From the NCBI RefSeq assembly GCF_923868895.1, contig NZ_OV350343.1, forward strand, positions 3,162,001 through 3,226,000: DNA of 64,000 bases. The letters are read 5' to 3'. The stretch's first letter is position 1, and every line of letters starts with the position of its first letter. The notes under the pieces were generated by a model, which was not told the DNA's origin, searched no databases, and saw nothing but the letters and a program-made list of their open reading frames with translations. Below, piece after piece: positions 49,955 to 61,362 of the stretch. Origin of the DNA: Halomonas sp. TD01. Its GTDB lineage: Bacteria; Pseudomonadota; Gammaproteobacteria; Pseudomonadales; Halomonadaceae. Both the position numbers and the translations under genes were made by a program.

Positions 49955-50593
49955 TTAGGCAAGCTCGGTTTTGTCTTTATAGTCGCATAGGTCTTCAATA
50001 ATGCAGCTGCCGCAGCGTGGTTTGCGTGCAATGCAGGTATAGCGCCCATGAAGAATCAGCCAGTGGTGGGCGTCCTGCTTAAATACATTAGGTACATGGC
50101 GTAGTAGCTTCTGCTCAACCTCAACGACATCTTTGCCTTTGGCGATACCCGTGCGGTTAGAAACCCGAAAAATATGCGTGTCTACGGCAATGGTGGGCTG
50201 GCCAAATGCAGTGTTTAGGATCACATTGGCGGTTTTTCGCCCAACCCCAGGCAAGGCTTCCAGCGCCTTACGTGTTTCAGGTACTTCGCCACCATGTTGA
50301 TTGATTAGCAAGTGGCAGGTTTTCATCAGATTTTCGGCCTTGGTATTAAACAGCCCGATAGTTTTGATGTAACTCTTTAGCCCATCAATGCCTAGGTCAA
50401 TGATTCCTTGGGGCGTGTTGGCCACAGGGAAAAGTTTGTTGGTGGCCTTGTTAACGCCAACGTCCGTCGCTTGAGCCGACAGCAGCACCGCGGCCAGCAG
50501 TTCGAAAGGCGTGCTCCAGTTTAGCTCAGTCGTGGGGTGCGGATTTTCCGCCTGTAGGCGAGCAAAAATTTCATGTCGCTTTTGGGCATTCAT
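49955..50593 (-). CDS. nth: Endonuclease III
   Basis: This DNA glycosylase/AP lyase removes oxidised pyrimidines. The 212-residue length equals the family norm. The helix-hairpin-helix ALPGVGRKTANVIL carries the catalytic Lys, the catalytic Asp is in AVDTHIFRVSNR, and the 4Fe-4S loop has four Cys spaced C-x6-C-x2-C-x5-C near the C-terminus. It lies 15 bases after rsxE, the same rsx-nth order as in E. coli. Confidence 0.97.
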   Translation of the reverse strand: MNAQKRHEIFARLQAENPHPTTELNWSTPFELLAAVLLSAQATDVGVNKATNKLFPVANTPQGIIDLGIDGLKSYIKTIGLFNTKAENLMKTCHLLINQHGGEVPETRKALEALPGVGRKTANVILNTAFGQPTIAVDTHIFRVSNRTGIAKGKDVVEVEQKLLRHVPNVFKQDAHHWLILHGRYTCIARKPRCGSCIIEDLCDYKDKTELA

Positions 50594-50608
50594 CGGGTGT
50601 TCTCTTGG

Positions 50609-51310
50609 TTATTTGATAGTGCCAGTAACGCGTACTCGACGTTCTGTCCGGGGTGTTGCTCGAGCAGGTTGCGCGCGAGCGGTGCGGCGTTGATCAAGTA
50701 CATTTTTTAAAGCAATCAATAATCCCGCAACGAAGAAAGCCCCAGGTGGCAGCACGAAGAACAAAAACTGATAATCGTCTACCAAAGTAAGTTGCCAGCT
50801 TGTGGCGATAGGCCCAAATAGCAGCGCCATATCGCTAAATAGGGTGCCTTGGCCAAGCAATTCGCGTAGCACTCCTAGCAGTACCAATACGGCACCGAAC
50901 CCCAGGCCCATCATAAAACCGTCGATGGCGGCCGGTAATACCGGCTGGCGTGAAGCAAAGGCATCTGCGCGCCCCAAAATGGCGCAGTTAGTGACAATCA
51001 GCGGAATAAAAATTCCTAACACTTGGTAAAGCGAGTAGGCAAACGCAGCCATTAACAGTTCGGCGCAGGTAACAAAGGCGGCAATCACCATGACAAAGGC
51101 GGGGAGTCTCACTGCACTGGGAACCTGGTGTCGAATCAACGAAATGGTGGTGCTGGCGCCGACCATGACAAGCAGGGTGGCGAATGCCAGCCCGAGTGCA
51201 TTGACGACGCTGCCACTGACTGCCAGCAAAGGGCATAGCCCCAGTAATTGAACGAGAGCAGGGTTATTTGACCATAGGCCGTTTCGGGCTAGTTCGCGCC
51301 ACTGACTCAT
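50609..51310 (-). CDS. rsxE: Electron transport complex subunit RsxE
   Basis: This 233-residue integral membrane subunit of the Rsx/Rnf complex has six predicted helices, the conserved [17 protein letters not shown] start and [16 protein letters not shown]. The complex couples electron transfer between ferredoxin-like donors and NADH to ion movement, and in E. coli keeps SoxR reduced. The C-terminus is longer and Arg-rich. It overlaps the rsxG stop by four bases. Confidence 0.95.
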   Translation of the reverse strand: MSQWRELARNGLWSNNPALVQLLGLCPLLAVSGSVVNALGLAFATLLVMVGASTTISLIRHQVPSAVRLPAFVMVIAAFVTCAELLMAAFAYSLYQVLGIFIPLIVTNCAILGRADAFASRQPVLPAAIDGFMMGLGFGAVLVLLGVLRELLGQGTLFSDMALLFGPIATSWQLTLVDDYQFLFFVLPPGAFFVAGLLIALKNVLDQRRTARAQPARATPRTERRVRVTGTIK

Positions 51311-51942
51311 TGGGTGGGCTCTTCAAAGGTGATAGGGAGTTCTGTTTCGGCAACATAGCTCAGTGTATGGTGGATAGCATTGACAACTGCGCGTGGCGTA
51401 ATGGTGGCGCCCGTAAAGGCGTCGAAGTGGCCACCATCTTTGCGCACGGCCCATCCACTCGGCGGCAAACTGTTTAAGCTCAATCCATTAAACTCGGTTA
51501 TCCAGTCACTTCGCTGGCGCTCAATGTCATCGCCAAGACCAGGCGTTTCTTGGTGTTGGGTAACGCGTACGCCGGTAATGCGTTGCTGCTGGTCGATGCC
51601 CACGAGTAGCCCAATTTCGCCATTGTAACCTTGACGAGTAACGACCGGCAGAATGACGACACGCTGATGATTTCGCTGGACGTGCCATCCATGTTGAGGT
51701 TCGCGGTGGCCTAATTGTTCTGGGTTGGGTAGTTCGAATACGCCGTCTAAAACCACTTGAACAGCTATATCTTTCATAGAGTCCGGCAATACGTTCTGCA
51801 GTTGGCGGTGCTGATAGGCTAGCTGATGATCAGCGATACGCTCAGCCGTCATCGCTCGAGTTAACGCAACGCTGCCTGCGGTGACCAGTGAGAACATCCC
51901 CAAGGCGAAAGCGCCGCGTAGCATGGCTTGGCGGGGCGTCAT
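51307..51942 (-). CDS. rsxG: Electron transport complex subunit RsxG
   Basis: This 211-residue subunit has one N-terminal membrane anchor (about 12-32) and a periplasmic FMN-binding domain. The motif [17 protein letters not shown] contains the Thr to which FMN is covalently linked. It overlaps rsxD upstream and rsxE downstream by four bases each. Confidence 0.95.
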   Translation of the reverse strand: MTPRQAMLRGAFALGMFSLVTAGSVALTRAMTAERIADHQLAYQHRQLQNVLPDSMKDIAVQVVLDGVFELPNPEQLGHREPQHGWHVQRNHQRVVILPVVTRQGYNGEIGLLVGIDQQQRITGVRVTQHQETPGLGDDIERQRSDWITEFNGLSLNSLPPSGWAVRKDGGHFDAFTGATITPRAVVNAIHHTLSYVAETELPITFEEPTQ

Positions 51943-52988
51943 AGTGACTCTCCTCGCTTTGTGCGCTGCTGCGCATTAGGCTGTCCCCTAGGGCGTGGAA
52001 CGGTATAGATATCCAACAGCGGTACGCATAAATTCATCAGTAAAACGGCAAATGCCACCGCATCTGGGTAGCCGCCAAACGTGCGGATAATCATTACCAA
52101 CGCGCCAATCCCGGCGCCAAAAAAGAGTTTCCCTCGGCGGCTGGTCGCCGCTGAGACGGGATCAGTGGCAATAAAAAAGGCCCCAAATATTGCAGCACCA
52201 GTGGTTAGATGAAAAAACGGTGAAGCGAAGTGGCTTGGGTCGCTGGCATAAAATAGTGTTGCGAGCACTGTTATGCTAACAAGCATCGAAACAGGGATAT
52301 GCCAACTGATAATCCGTTTGGCAATTAATAACAGTCCACCTGCTAACCAGGCTAGCGCGACGTTACGCCAAGCGTTCAATGTTCCTTCGGGTAGTGGCTG
52401 ACCAGCCCAAAATTCGCTGGCCAGCACCGCTTCACCTTTATGCTTGAAGGCATCTAACGGCGTAGCCCCACTTAGCGCATCCAGCGCGGAAGCCGGCAAA
52501 GTACCGTTTATCTGGCCCCATAGGTTTTCGGAGATAAGTGGCTGCGGAGGCGACCATAACGTCATATAAGTGGGGAACGACACTAATAACAGCGCGTAAC
52601 CTACCATGGCGGGGTTGAAAGGGTTTTGGCCTAGGCCGCCATACAGTTGTTTAGCAACCACAACGGCCGCAATAACGCCAATCCCAATGAGCCACCAAGG
52701 GCTAGCAGGCGGTAGCGATGCACCTAACAGTACGCCTGTTAGTAACGCGCTTGAATCCAACAGTGCAGGCCGTAATGGGCGTTGGCGGAGTTTTAAAACC
52801 AGCGCTTCTGCGCCGAGTGCAAACAGCGCCGCGAGTAGCACGTTACTGATAACACCCAAGCCAAAGTAAAACGTCATCGCGCCAAGCCCAGGCAAGGTGG
52901 CGACGATCACCCAGCGCATTAAATGGGCAGTGGGTGGCATCGTATTTAATGACTCAGTCGTTAGCTGCGAGGCGTGCATCATGCTCAT
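51939..52988 (-). CDS. rsxD: Electron transport complex subunit RsxD
   Basis: This 349-residue integral membrane subunit has about ten helices. The covalent FMN site is in LSGATPLDAFK. The GQNPFNPAMVGYALLLVSFP motif is conserved in RnfD/NqrB. It overlaps rsxC by four bases upstream and rsxG by four downstream. Confidence 0.95.
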   Translation of the reverse strand: MSMMHASQLTTESLNTMPPTAHLMRWVIVATLPGLGAMTFYFGLGVISNVLLAALFALGAEALVLKLRQRPLRPALLDSSALLTGVLLGASLPPASPWWLIGIGVIAAVVVAKQLYGGLGQNPFNPAMVGYALLLVSFPTYMTLWSPPQPLISENLWGQINGTLPASALDALSGATPLDAFKHKGEAVLASEFWAGQPLPEGTLNAWRNVALAWLAGGLLLIAKRIISWHIPVSMLVSITVLATLFYASDPSHFASPFFHLTTGAAIFGAFFIATDPVSAATSRRGKLFFGAGIGALVMIIRTFGGYPDAVAFAVLLMNLCVPLLDIYTVPRPRGQPNAQQRTKRGESL

Positions 52989-54664
52989 GGCGATTCCTTT
53001 TGTGCCATTGTGGCGCGAGCCTCAGCCAGCCGAGTATCAGCTGCCTTAAGGTTTTCTTGGGCGGTGGCCAGCTGGGTTTCTAAATCATCATGGCGCTGGT
53101 TGGGGTCTTGTGCGGCAGCTCTTGCAAGGGTTTTTTCAGCTTTTCTCACCGCTGCTTTAGCGGCGGTTTGTGCAATGCGTAAGCTACGCAAGTCAACCTC
53201 TGGCGAGAGACTGTTGGTTGCCTTCAAGCTGTCTGAAGACTGGCGGCTTTGTGCCTGTCTCGCTTGGCGGCGTGCTTGCTTCTCGGCATCTTCGCGGGCC
53301 AACCTCGCCTGACGAAATTCAAACCGATGTTTGGCGTGATCGGCTTTAGCGGTTTCAATTCGCTTAACGCGAATACGCTGCTTTGCTGAACGATAATCCT
53401 GCACCAATGGAATGTAACTAGGGCAGACAAAGCTGCAGGCGCCGCACTCAATACAATCAAATAAGTGGAGCTTTTCCAGCGTATCGTCGTTCTCCGCACG
53501 GGCATACCAAAGCAGCTGTTGCGGAAGAAGCTGGACAGGGCACACGCTTTCACAGGCACCACAGCGAATACAGGGAGACTCGCTAGGGGCTGGTGGAAGC
53601 TCTTCATGAGTGGCTGCGATCAAGCAGTTCGTCGTTTTAAGCACCGGCGAGTCAAGCGTCGAAAGTGGTATACCCATCATTGGGCCGCCGGCAATGACTT
53701 GATGAAGCTGTTGGCTTTCTAAACCAGCCTGCTGAAGCAGCCAGCTAATAGACGTACCAAGGCGCACCCAGTAGTTGCCCGGCGTGCTGATGGCGTCTCC
53801 CGTCAGGGTGACGATTCGCTCGATCAAAGGTTTACCATCACGCACTGCGTACAACGCTGCCAGCAGTGTACCGGGATTGTGGCAGAGGACACCGACATCG
53901 GCGGGAAGGCCGTCACTGGGAACATCAAGGTTGAGCAACTTTTTGATCAATTGGCGCTCACCACCACTAGGATATCGGGTCTCGATGACCTTCAGGGTTA
54001 TGCCTACTGGGTGCTGATAGCTAGGGGGCTGACAGAGAGATAATGCATCTTTTAACACACGGATTGCTTCGGGCTTATTATCTTCAATACCCACCACTAT
54101 CTGTTGGGCGCCGCAGAGCTTAGCTACCATCTGCGCACCTTCCAGTATGTCAGTTGGATAATGGCGAAGAGCCAGGTCGTCTGCCGTGATATACGGCTCG
54201 CATTCGGCGGCATTGACCACCAGCGTATCAATGCGATGATGGTCGGCGATTTGAGCTTTGATATACGTGGGGAAACCGGCACCACCTAGGCCCGCTAGCC
54301 CGCTGTTATCTAGTCTATCAATGAGTGCCGCGTGGTTTTCGGTACGCCAGTCAAGACAGGGCAGCGTTTGCCAGCGATCTAGACCATCGGCGTTGATAGT
54401 GATGGCGCTATCACTAACCTGAGTCACCGACCCGCTAATACTGGCGTGTAGGTTTGCCGATATCATGCCGTCTCGCTGAGCAATCAGGCTACCTACCTGA
54501 ACCACATCATCGATAGCAACACACGGGATGGCGGGGTTGCCAGCATGCTGTTTGAGTGGAAGCGTTACCTGAGTAGGTAGAGGTGCGTTTCGTAGCGGCG
54601 ATTGGTTTGAGCGATCTTTGCGTTCGGGCGGAGTGATGCCACCCGGGAATTCATAGGCCGGCAT
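52985..54664 (-). CDS. rsxC: Electron transport complex subunit RsxC
   Basis: This 559-residue peripheral subunit carries FMN and NADH sites and two 4Fe-4S clusters. The flavin/NADH region includes [12 protein letters not shown] and [14 protein letters not shown]. The clusters are in [12 protein letters not shown] and [12 protein letters not shown]. The C-terminal Ala/Lys/Arg-rich coiled region (about 450-555) is shorter than the repetitive E. coli tail. The start overlaps the rsxB end by 14 bases. Confidence 0.96.
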   Translation of the reverse strand: MPAYEFPGGITPPERKDRSNQSPLRNAPLPTQVTLPLKQHAGNPAIPCVAIDDVVQVGSLIAQRDGMISANLHASISGSVTQVSDSAITINADGLDRWQTLPCLDWRTENHAALIDRLDNSGLAGLGGAGFPTYIKAQIADHHRIDTLVVNAAECEPYITADDLALRHYPTDILEGAQMVAKLCGAQQIVVGIEDNKPEAIRVLKDALSLCQPPSYQHPVGITLKVIETRYPSGGERQLIKKLLNLDVPSDGLPADVGVLCHNPGTLLAALYAVRDGKPLIERIVTLTGDAISTPGNYWVRLGTSISWLLQQAGLESQQLHQVIAGGPMMGIPLSTLDSPVLKTTNCLIAATHEELPPAPSESPCIRCGACESVCPVQLLPQQLLWYARAENDDTLEKLHLFDCIECGACSFVCPSYIPLVQDYRSAKQRIRVKRIETAKADHAKHRFEFRQARLAREDAEKQARRQARQAQSRQSSDSLKATNSLSPEVDLRSLRIAQTAAKAAVRKAEKTLARAAAQDPNQRHDDLETQLATAQENLKAADTRLAEARATMAQKESP

Positions 54665-55253
54665 GCTGGCTCCTGGTTGGCTGGCGATCGCTGGCGATTA
54701 AAGGCGTTATGTTGGCAATAGGCTGCCATTGGCTGAGCGACTTGCTTCTAGGCAACATATCAATACAGTCTACGGGGCAGGGCGCGACGCACAAGTCGCA
54801 GCCTGTGCACTCATCCTCTATCACCGTGTGCATTTGCTTCGCAGCGCCAATAATGGCATCCACCGGGCACGCTTGGATGCACTTAGTGCAACCAATGCAC
54901 TCGGCTTCACGAATAAATGCGACGGTATCTTCGGTGGCTGCCTCGCCATCCAGTGGCGCAGGTTCTCGGCCTAGTAAGTCCGCTAATGCGTGAATAGTTG
55001 CTTCGCCGCCAGGTGGGCACTTATTCAACGCATCGCCCTGATTGATGGCTTCGGCATAGGGTCGGCAGCCCGGGTAGCCGCACTGACCACATTGGGTTTG
55101 TGGTAACAGTGCGTCGATCTGCTCTACCAGCGGGTTGTCTTTGCCTTTGAAGCGCACACTGGCCATACCCAGTAGTGCTCCAAAGGTTATTCCTATTCCG
55201 GTCAACACACTCACTGCACTGAGAATGCCCCACCAAGAAAACATGTCTCCCAT
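54651..55253 (-). CDS. rsxB: Electron transport complex subunit RsxB
   Basis: This 200-residue iron-sulphur subunit has an N-terminal hydrophobic anchor (about 8-30), the four-Cys cluster region [18 protein letters not shown], and two ferredoxin-type clusters in [16 protein letters not shown] and [16 protein letters not shown]. All ligand cysteines are present. It lies five bases after rsxA. Confidence 0.96.
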   Translation of the reverse strand: MGDMFSWWGILSAVSVLTGIGITFGALLGMASVRFKGKDNPLVEQIDALLPQTQCGQCGYPGCRPYAEAINQGDALNKCPPGGEATIHALADLLGREPAPLDGEAATEDTVAFIREAECIGCTKCIQACPVDAIIGAAKQMHTVIEDECTGCDLCVAPCPVDCIDMLPRSKSLSQWQPIANITPLIASDRQPTRSQHAGL

Positions 55254-55258
55254 GGCGG

Positions 55259-55840
55259 TTACCCCTGCGCTAATCCTGAAAAACCGAGAAAGGCCAATGA
55301 CATAAGACTCGCCGTGACCATAGCAATGGCTGCACCTCTAAAGGGGGTTGGTATATCGGCGTTGGCTAATCGCTCACGCATTGCTGCGAACAGCACTAAA
55401 ATCATCGAAAACCCTAGTGCAGCCCCCAGGCCGTAAAGGGTGGTATGAAAAAAACTAAGTTCACGGTTAAGCGATAACAAAGCCACACCAAGCACCGCAC
55501 AGTTAGTCGTAATCAGCGGTAGAAAAATCCCCAGCACCTGATGTAGTAGGGGACTTAGTTGGCGCACCATGATTTCGGTAAATTGTACAACGGCGGCAAT
55601 AACAACGATAAAACTGATGGTGCGAAGGTAGGTAACATCCAAGGGCACAAGTAAGCCATGATAGACCACGTAACTAGCAGCAGATGCCAGTGTCAGCACG
55701 AACGTCGTCGCTAGCGACATACCCATGGCGGATTCCAGCTTATTTGAAACCCCCATAAACGGGCAAAGCCCTAAAAACTGCACCAGCACAAAATTATTGA
55801 CCAGCGCAGTGCTGATCAAAATCAGAAAGAGTTCATTCAT
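55259..55840 (-). CDS. rsxA: Electron transport complex subunit RsxA
   Basis: This 193-residue six-helix membrane subunit has the conserved [18 protein letters not shown] and [16 protein letters not shown] motifs; its Cys pair binds an iron-sulphur centre in the membrane. The ATG overlaps the stop of the upstream diguanylate cyclase gene by four bases, which makes that gene part of the operon. Confidence 0.95.
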   Translation of the reverse strand: MNELFLILISTALVNNFVLVQFLGLCPFMGVSNKLESAMGMSLATTFVLTLASAASYVVYHGLLVPLDVTYLRTISFIVVIAAVVQFTEIMVRQLSPLLHQVLGIFLPLITTNCAVLGVALLSLNRELSFFHTTLYGLGAALGFSMILVLFAAMRERLANADIPTPFRGAAIAMVTASLMSLAFLGFSGLAQG

Positions 55841-57438
55841 AACGGCGTATTGTGCGCAGAAAAAGTGTTACTGGCTAGCGGTGGTTTAAATAGCACGACT
55901 TGGTGTCGTCCGGCTGCTTTTGCAAGATAGAGGGCTTGGTCGGCAGTACTCATTACGGCACTTGGCGAAGGCGTCTTGCTGTCTTGCAGCATAGCGATAC
56001 CAACGCTTACCGTTACATAGGGCTTCACGGGTGATGTGGCGTGGGGTAGCTGCAGTTGGTCTATCACTCGCGTCAGTTGCTCGCCAATGCCCTTGGCAGA
56101 ATCTGGAGAAGCTCCCGGCAAGATGGCGCTGAACTCCTCTCCTCCCGTTCTGGCAATTAGGAAGTTGAATTTGGTTGCGATGCTATTAAAAGCGCCAGCA
56201 ACTTGCTGCAAACATTCATCGCCTTGTTGATGACCGTAGTGATCGTTGTACAGCTTGAAGTGGTCAATATCCAACATCATAACCGCTAATTCACTTGGTG
56301 TTGAGACAGCGTCTGAAAAGGCCGTTTCTAGGCGCTGATCATAAAGCCTGCGGTTAGGTAGACCCGTTAGTGCGTCATGGGTGGATAGCTTCAGCAGCTC
56401 GGCATTGAGCTGCTGCTGGAAGGCGAATTGCTCTTGAAACGTACGTGCCAGTAACCCTATCTCATCGTTGCGTTTGGTAAGCCCATGGGCATCCGCCCCA
56501 TCAATGCCTACTTGCTGAGTAAATTGAGTTAATAAACGTAGCGGCTTTAGCACAATTTTCTCAAGAAGCAGTAGTACCAAGGCAATGACCATGATCATCA
56601 AGCCAGCGGTCCATAACAGCACATAACGAAATGTGGTTAAGCTGGTTAAATAACTTGTACGATTAAGCTCAATGCCTACGCCTAACGATACAGAGCTGAG
56701 AGAGCTCGATGTAGGGAAGTAACGTTCGGCAAATACCGTATTGCCTGAAAAGCTGAAAACATCGCTGATAGAAATCGTCTCCTTACTGAGGTTGAGGGTG
56801 ATAGGTAGCCCTGTATAAACCTCCATAAACGCCAGCCAATCATCATCTAATGAGCGCGTCTTGAATAACCACCCAACTGCCGTGCCACTTTTGTCAGTGC
56901 GTAAAATTGGGCTAGAGGCCATTATTGCCGGAGGACGGTCAGGGTAAATGCTACTCTGATCGGTTCTGTTTTCGGCAATGGCTGTCTGCATATTGGTTAC
57001 CCATGGGGTCATCCAACTGCAGTCATCGATAGGGGCTCTACATGTTTGGTAGTCGCCTGTTACTGGATTTATTCCAGCAAGAAAGTGCACGTCTCCGCTG
57101 GTTGTGAAAAACGCCATGAGCTGATAGCGCATGTCTTCAAACATTTCTTGGCTAAAGTTGACCTCTGCATAGCGTGGATACTCGCCTTGTATGAACTGAT
57201 AAGTATCATCCCAGTGAGCCCAGTCCCGCACCTGAGCATGCAGCTGCTGCTGATCCAGCTCAAAGCTACGTTCAACGCGGTCCAGCTCCCGTTTTACCAT
57301 AGCCCGTTCTTCTGCCTGCAGAGCCGGGAATATAAGCCATGCGCTTATTACCGCTAGCGCGGCAATTGCACATAGAAGTAATCCGCCAAGGGCAGCGAAA
57401 AAACGAAAACGCAATGAGCGTGGGATACGCTGGTGCAT
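55837..57438 (-). CDS. CHASE4-HAMP-GGDEF diguanylate cyclase at head of rsx operon
   Basis: This 533-residue membrane protein has a first helix (about 15-37) and a periplasmic CHASE4 sensor domain with [13 protein letters not shown] second helix (about 272-295) and a HAMP segment precede a C-terminal GGDEF domain (about 355-515). The active site reads GGEEF, with [13 protein letters not shown] before it, so it should make c-di-GMP from two GTP. The inhibitory RxxD site expected five residues upstream is absent. No EAL domain. It shares ATGA with rsxA, so c-di-GMP synthesis and the Rsx complex are co-expressed. Confidence 0.9.
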   Translation of the reverse strand: MHQRIPRSLRFRFFAALGGLLLCAIAALAVISAWLIFPALQAEERAMVKRELDRVERSFELDQQQLHAQVRDWAHWDDTYQFIQGEYPRYAEVNFSQEMFEDMRYQLMAFFTTSGDVHFLAGINPVTGDYQTCRAPIDDCSWMTPWVTNMQTAIAENRTDQSSIYPDRPPAIMASSPILRTDKSGTAVGWLFKTRSLDDDWLAFMEVYTGLPITLNLSKETISISDVFSFSGNTVFAERYFPTSSSLSSVSLGVGIELNRTSYLTSLTTFRYVLLWTAGLMIMVIALVLLLLEKIVLKPLRLLTQFTQQVGIDGADAHGLTKRNDEIGLLARTFQEQFAFQQQLNAELLKLSTHDALTGLPNRRLYDQRLETAFSDAVSTPSELAVMMLDIDHFKLYNDHYGHQQGDECLQQVAGAFNSIATKFNFLIARTGGEEFSAILPGASPDSAKGIGEQLTRVIDQLQLPHATSPVKPYVTVSVGIAMLQDSKTPSPSAVMSTADQALYLAKAAGRHQVVLFKPPLASNTFSAHNTPL

Positions 57439-57475
57439 AAAGCGAACTCAGTAGGGTTAAAATATCAGTACGAAC

Positions 57476-57514
57476 TCATAAAAAAGGGGCTGAGGTTGCG
57501 TACTCAGCCCCTTT
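57476..57514 (-). terminator. Rho-independent terminator of metG
   Basis: A twelve-base-pair stem (57514-57503 with 57494-57483) with an eight-base loop is followed by TTTTTATG on the minus strand, 16 bases after the metG stop. Confidence 0.88.
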
Positions 57515-57530
57515 ATCGAAGTATACCTAA

Positions 57531-59567
57531 TTAAGTTACACGCTGTCCTGGTTCCGCGCCTGCATCGGGGGAAAGTAAGTAAATCCCTTCTTTATTAGCT
57601 GATGCTAGCACCATACCTTCTGATAAACCGAAGCGCATTTTGCGAGGAGCTAGATTAGCCACCATGATAGTCAAGCGGCCTTCGAGTGCTTCCGGTGAGT
57701 AAGCAGAACGAATGCCGGAAAAGACATTGCGTGTTTCACCACCTAAATCCAGCGTAAGCTGGAGCAATTTGTCAGCACCTTCAACGTACTGCGCTTTAGC
57801 AATTCGGGCAATGCGTAAATCAACTTTAGCGAAATCTTCAAAGCTGATTTCTGCCGCAATTGGTTCTTCCGCCAGTGGTCCTTTTGGAGTGTTTTTCAGC
57901 TTCTCCTCTTCCACCAAATCCTCCTTGGATGCCTCAATCATGGCGTCAATCTTATCCCGTTCAACCCGCGTCATTAACGGTTTGAATTTGTTGATCGGGT
58001 GATTGATCAGCACGTTATTGCGACTGTGCCAGTCTAGTGAATCAATATTCAAGAAATCGCGCGCCTGTTCGGCCATGGTTGGCACCACGGGTGCAAGATA
58101 GACCATTAACTGGCGGAACAAGTTGATGCCTACCGAGCAAATTTCCAGCACCTCGGTATCATGGCCTTCCTGCTTAGCCAGTGCCCAGGGTGCCTTGTCG
58201 GCGATGTAGGTATTGGCTTCGTCGGCCAATTCCATAATTTTGCGCATGGCCCGGCTAAATTCACGCGCTTCAAAATCGTCAGCAATCTCGTCGCCAGCAG
58301 CGATAAAGCGGGCGACCATTTGTGGTTCGGCACAGTGTTCAGCCAGTGTGCCGCCACCCAGTTTTTTCACAAAGCCCGCGCAGCGGCTGGCGATATTGAC
58401 AACCTTGCCGACCAAGTCAGAATTAACCCGTGCGGAAAAGTCGTCTAGGTTGAGATCCAAGTCGTCTACTTTTGACGTTAATTTAGCGGCAAAGTAGTAG
58501 CGTAAGTATTCAGGGTTTAAGTGTTCAGCGTAGGTGGCTGCTTTGATGAAAGTGCCGCGAGATTTAGACATTTTGGCACCGTCTACGGTTAAGAAACCGT
58601 GACAGTTGACCGCAGTAGGCGTGCGCATGTCTGCACCATGCAACATGGCAGGCCAAAACAGGGCATGAAAATAGACAATATCTTTGCCAATAAAGTGGTA
58701 AACCTCTGCGGCCGAATCCTTCTTCCAAAAGGTATCGAAGTCGATACCTTCCCGGTCACATAGGTTTTTAAAACTTGCCAGGTAGCCGATAGGCGCATCT
58801 AACCAAACATAGAAGTATTTGCCCGGTGCATCAGGAATCTCAAAGCCAAAGTAGGGCGCATCTCGGGAGATATCCCACTCATTAAAGCCCGACTCAAACC
58901 ACTCCATCAGCTTGTTGCGAATTTGCGGCTGGACATGGCCGTCGTTAATCCATTGCTGAAGAAATTCAGCAAAGTCTGGCAGCTTGAAAAAGTAATGCGT
59001 AGAGCTGCGCACTTCAGGCGTTGCCCCTGAAATAGCAGAGACAGGATTGATTAAGTCGGCAGGCGTGTAAGTGGCGCCGCACTTCTCGCAGTTATCGCCA
59101 TACTGATCATCGGCACCACATTTGGGGCAGGTTCCTTTAATAAAACGGTCAGCTAGGAACAGACCTTTTTGCGGATCAAACATTTGCTCAATATCGCGGG
59201 TGGCAATATGGCCTTTATCACGCAAGCGGGTGTAGATCAGTTCGCTAAAATAGCGGTTTTCATCTGAATGGGTGGAATGATAGTTATCAAATCCCACGCC
59301 AAAGCGAGCGAAATCTTCCTGATGGTCTTGGGAAACGCGCTCAATCAAGGCTTCGGGCGTGATACCTTCCTGCTCAGCCCGCAGCATAATGGCGGTGCCG
59401 TGGGCATCATCGGCGCAAACATAGTAGCACTGCTGTCCACGACTTTTTTGAAAACGCACCCAAATGTCGGTTTGGATGTACTCAAGAAGGTGGCCCAGGT
59501 GAATGGCACCGTTGGCATAAGGAAGCGCGCTTGTCACCAAAATGTTGCGCGGGGCAGTATTTGACAT
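57531..59567 (-). CDS. metG: Methionyl-tRNA synthetase
   Basis: This 678-residue class I synthetase charges tRNA-Met. It has the HIGH-type motif HLGH in [18 protein letters not shown], a zinc-knuckle [18 protein letters not shown], and KMSKS in [14 protein letters not shown]-terminal tRNA-binding domain ([32 protein letters not shown]) allows dimerisation. Length matches the E. coli enzyme. It is monocistronic with its own terminator. Confidence 0.97.
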   Translation of the reverse strand: MSNTAPRNILVTSALPYANGAIHLGHLLEYIQTDIWVRFQKSRGQQCYYVCADDAHGTAIMLRAEQEGITPEALIERVSQDHQEDFARFGVGFDNYHSTHSDENRYFSELIYTRLRDKGHIATRDIEQMFDPQKGLFLADRFIKGTCPKCGADDQYGDNCEKCGATYTPADLINPVSAISGATPEVRSSTHYFFKLPDFAEFLQQWINDGHVQPQIRNKLMEWFESGFNEWDISRDAPYFGFEIPDAPGKYFYVWLDAPIGYLASFKNLCDREGIDFDTFWKKDSAAEVYHFIGKDIVYFHALFWPAMLHGADMRTPTAVNCHGFLTVDGAKMSKSRGTFIKAATYAEHLNPEYLRYYFAAKLTSKVDDLDLNLDDFSARVNSDLVGKVVNIASRCAGFVKKLGGGTLAEHCAEPQMVARFIAAGDEIADDFEAREFSRAMRKIMELADEANTYIADKAPWALAKQEGHDTEVLEICSVGINLFRQLMVYLAPVVPTMAEQARDFLNIDSLDWHSRNNVLINHPINKFKPLMTRVERDKIDAMIEASKEDLVEEEKLKNTPKGPLAEEPIAAEISFEDFAKVDLRIARIAKAQYVEGADKLLQLTLDLGGETRNVFSGIRSAYSPEALEGRLTIMVANLAPRKMRFGLSEGMVLASANKEGIYLLSPDAGAEPGQRVT

Positions 59568-59596
59568 GGTGAATGATAATTCCGGTTAGGCAGTGC

Positions 59597-59631
59597 AAAT
59601 AAAGACGGCGAAGTAGGGGTGTGCTTCGCCG
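59597..59631 (-). terminator. Rho-independent terminator after the small conserved gene
   Basis: An eight-base-pair stem (59631-59624 with 59613-59606) is followed by TCTTTATTTG on the minus strand, 36 bases after the stop of the 93-residue gene and just before metG. Confidence 0.65.
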
Positions 59632-59666
59632 GTAACGTCAACATGCTGCTTACAGCTACTTCTCCG

Positions 59667-59948
59667 CTAGTAGAGTGCCTGCTCCTCCTGAACGACTTCA
59701 CGTAGAAGCTCTAAAAAAAGCTTGTCAGCTTCAGAGTGCTCAGTGGGGTCTTCGGGAATATGAACACTAGTAGTGTCGGAGATTTCGTTCGCAATTTTAG
59801 CCATCACAGCAGGGCTATTGCCTTCGACTAGCTGCTGTCGTGCAATTGCCAGGGATTGTTCTAAGATTTTTGGATCTTGGAGCAGCTTACGAATAAAGCC
59901 GCGCAGTTCGTTAATAATGCGCGTTTTTTGAATTTCTGATGCGGACAT
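59667..59948 (-). CDS. Conserved hypothetical helical protein
   Basis: This 93-residue acidic, mostly helical protein (IINELRGFIRKLLQDPKILE; VQEEQALY end) has no transmembrane segment or known catalytic motif. The start at 59948 is supported by AAGGAG eight bases upstream; an in-frame ATG at 60017 lacks this. It sits alone upstream of metG with its own terminator. Function unknown. Confidence 0.7.
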   Translation of the reverse strand: MSASEIQKTRIINELRGFIRKLLQDPKILEQSLAIARQQLVEGNSPAVMAKIANEISDTTSVHIPEDPTEHSEADKLFLELLREVVQEEQALY

Positions 59949-60080
59949 TGAAGTTCTCCTTAAGACCGCGCTTGAGGAATGTTCAAGCGAGACCAATGAA
60001 TGCTTTGACCATAGCACTTTTTTTGCAACTGAGCATGGCTTCCTAGAGGCATTGGGTACCGCTTATTTCCCATTCTTCCA

Positions 60081-60104
60081 GCACCCCAGCACCCCAGCAC
60101 CCCA
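60081..60104. repeat. Short tandem repeat, three copies of GCACCCCA
   Basis: Three perfect eight-base units followed by a partial GCGCCA lie in the intergenic space between the acyltransferase stop (60123, minus strand) and the 93-residue gene. The repeat could vary in number between strains; no role is evident. Confidence 0.85.
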
Positions 60105-60122
60105 GCGCCATAGTGTTGCGGC

Positions 60123-61304
60123 TTAAAGACTCAGACGTCCTGCCTTGTGTTTGACAGGGTTGGCGTACTGATCCAGCCAATAAGGACGCAACGCTTCAGG
60201 TATGCTTGCCAACCGAGCGTTAAAACGGTCTCTGTCTTGACGCGTTATCGTTTTGCGGGCAATGAGTTCTGGTGATTCGCCTAGGGCTTCCAGTGCTAAA
60301 TAATGACTAGGAAACAGGCGGTAGCCCCCGATCACTTGGCGGTCAATTTCCGCTGCCACTTCGTCAGGTGTCGCCATGTCAGCGCCTACCGGACTGCCAA
60401 AGCGCAGCTGAACCCGACCTTTAGAGCCAGTGATGCCTGACACAATAGAGCTGATATCTTCGAACTCGCTCTTCGCGTAGCTACCTTCAGTGGCGATATC
60501 ATGAAGTTCCTGAGCTTTCTGTAGGTCGCAAGGATCATATTCATAGCTAATCGATACCGGCACCAGTTTTAACTCAGCAATGGCGTCGCCAAATACCATA
60601 TCCCGTTCGGCATTACGTCTGGCCATGGTCAGCATTTTGATAATAGCGGGGTCGGTTCGATCAATGCCATTCTTAGCACGGCCTTCCCGCTGCGCCATCC
60701 AAATAGAGTGCTGGTCAACCGTGATTGAATGGCGAATATAGGCCGACAACTGCTGATATGCCGCCAGCATGGCACGCTTGCCTCGGGCGCTGCGCGGAAC
60801 AATAAAGCTTTTATTTAACCGCATCAGGTCCGTGACATAGGGTTTTTTCAGCAAATTGTCACCGATCGCAATACGCACTGTGCCTCGGCCAGCCAGGTAA
60901 AGCGCATAGTTCACAAATGCGGGGTCTAGCGATATGTCGCGATGGTTGCCTATAAACAAGTAAGCGCTGTCGTTATCAAGCTTATCCAGCCCGGAGACCT
61001 CGAAAGCATCCGTGGTGGTGCGGATCATGCGTTCCATGTAGCTAGCGATGCGCATCTGGAAGTCATATACGGATGTAACGCCCTTTACTTCACGGCGGAC
61101 AGCATGGCCAGCCAGAGCGCGGGCAACAGGAGGCGCCCACTTGGCCATGCGCGGCAGCCTAAAGCGAGTCAATGCGTTTAATAGCTCGCTATCATGCGAT
61201 AGGCGCTCAAGAACATCGGCTACTTCATGATCCATATAGGGACGAATGTCAGCCCAGGGGTCGTTGGCAGTGTCAGCGTTAAGTGCGTTGTTGTGATGAG
61301 TCAT
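60123..61304 (-). CDS. PlsC-like glycerol-3-phosphate/lysophosphatidate acyltransferase
   Basis: This 393-residue protein has an acyltransferase domain around GNHRDISLDPAFVNYALY (His and Asp of the catalytic block) and FIVPRSARGKRAM for phosphate binding. IWMAQREGRAKNGIDRTDP and LVPVSISYEYDPCD are the later blocks. It is probably peripheral to the inner membrane and acts in phospholipid synthesis, but it is a distinct, longer family than PlsC, and the exact acyl acceptor is not certain. It is monocistronic. Confidence 0.82.
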   Translation of the reverse strand: MTHHNNALNADTANDPWADIRPYMDHEVADVLERLSHDSELLNALTRFRLPRMAKWAPPVARALAGHAVRREVKGVTSVYDFQMRIASYMERMIRTTTDAFEVSGLDKLDNDSAYLFIGNHRDISLDPAFVNYALYLAGRGTVRIAIGDNLLKKPYVTDLMRLNKSFIVPRSARGKRAMLAAYQQLSAYIRHSITVDQHSIWMAQREGRAKNGIDRTDPAIIKMLTMARRNAERDMVFGDAIAELKLVPVSISYEYDPCDLQKAQELHDIATEGSYAKSEFEDISSIVSGITGSKGRVQLRFGSPVGADMATPDEVAAEIDRQVIGGYRLFPSHYLALEALGESPELIARKTITRQDRDRFNARLASIPEALRPYWLDQYANPVKHKAGRLSL

Positions 61305-61362
61305 GCGATCCGTTGGATATAGGCAGAAATAAACAGTTTACATCAGCAGGCTAAAGACTGAA

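Noticed and set aside
60073..60110. CRISPR-like short repeats
   Set aside because: The three eight-base units are contiguous without spacers; this is a simple tandem repeat.
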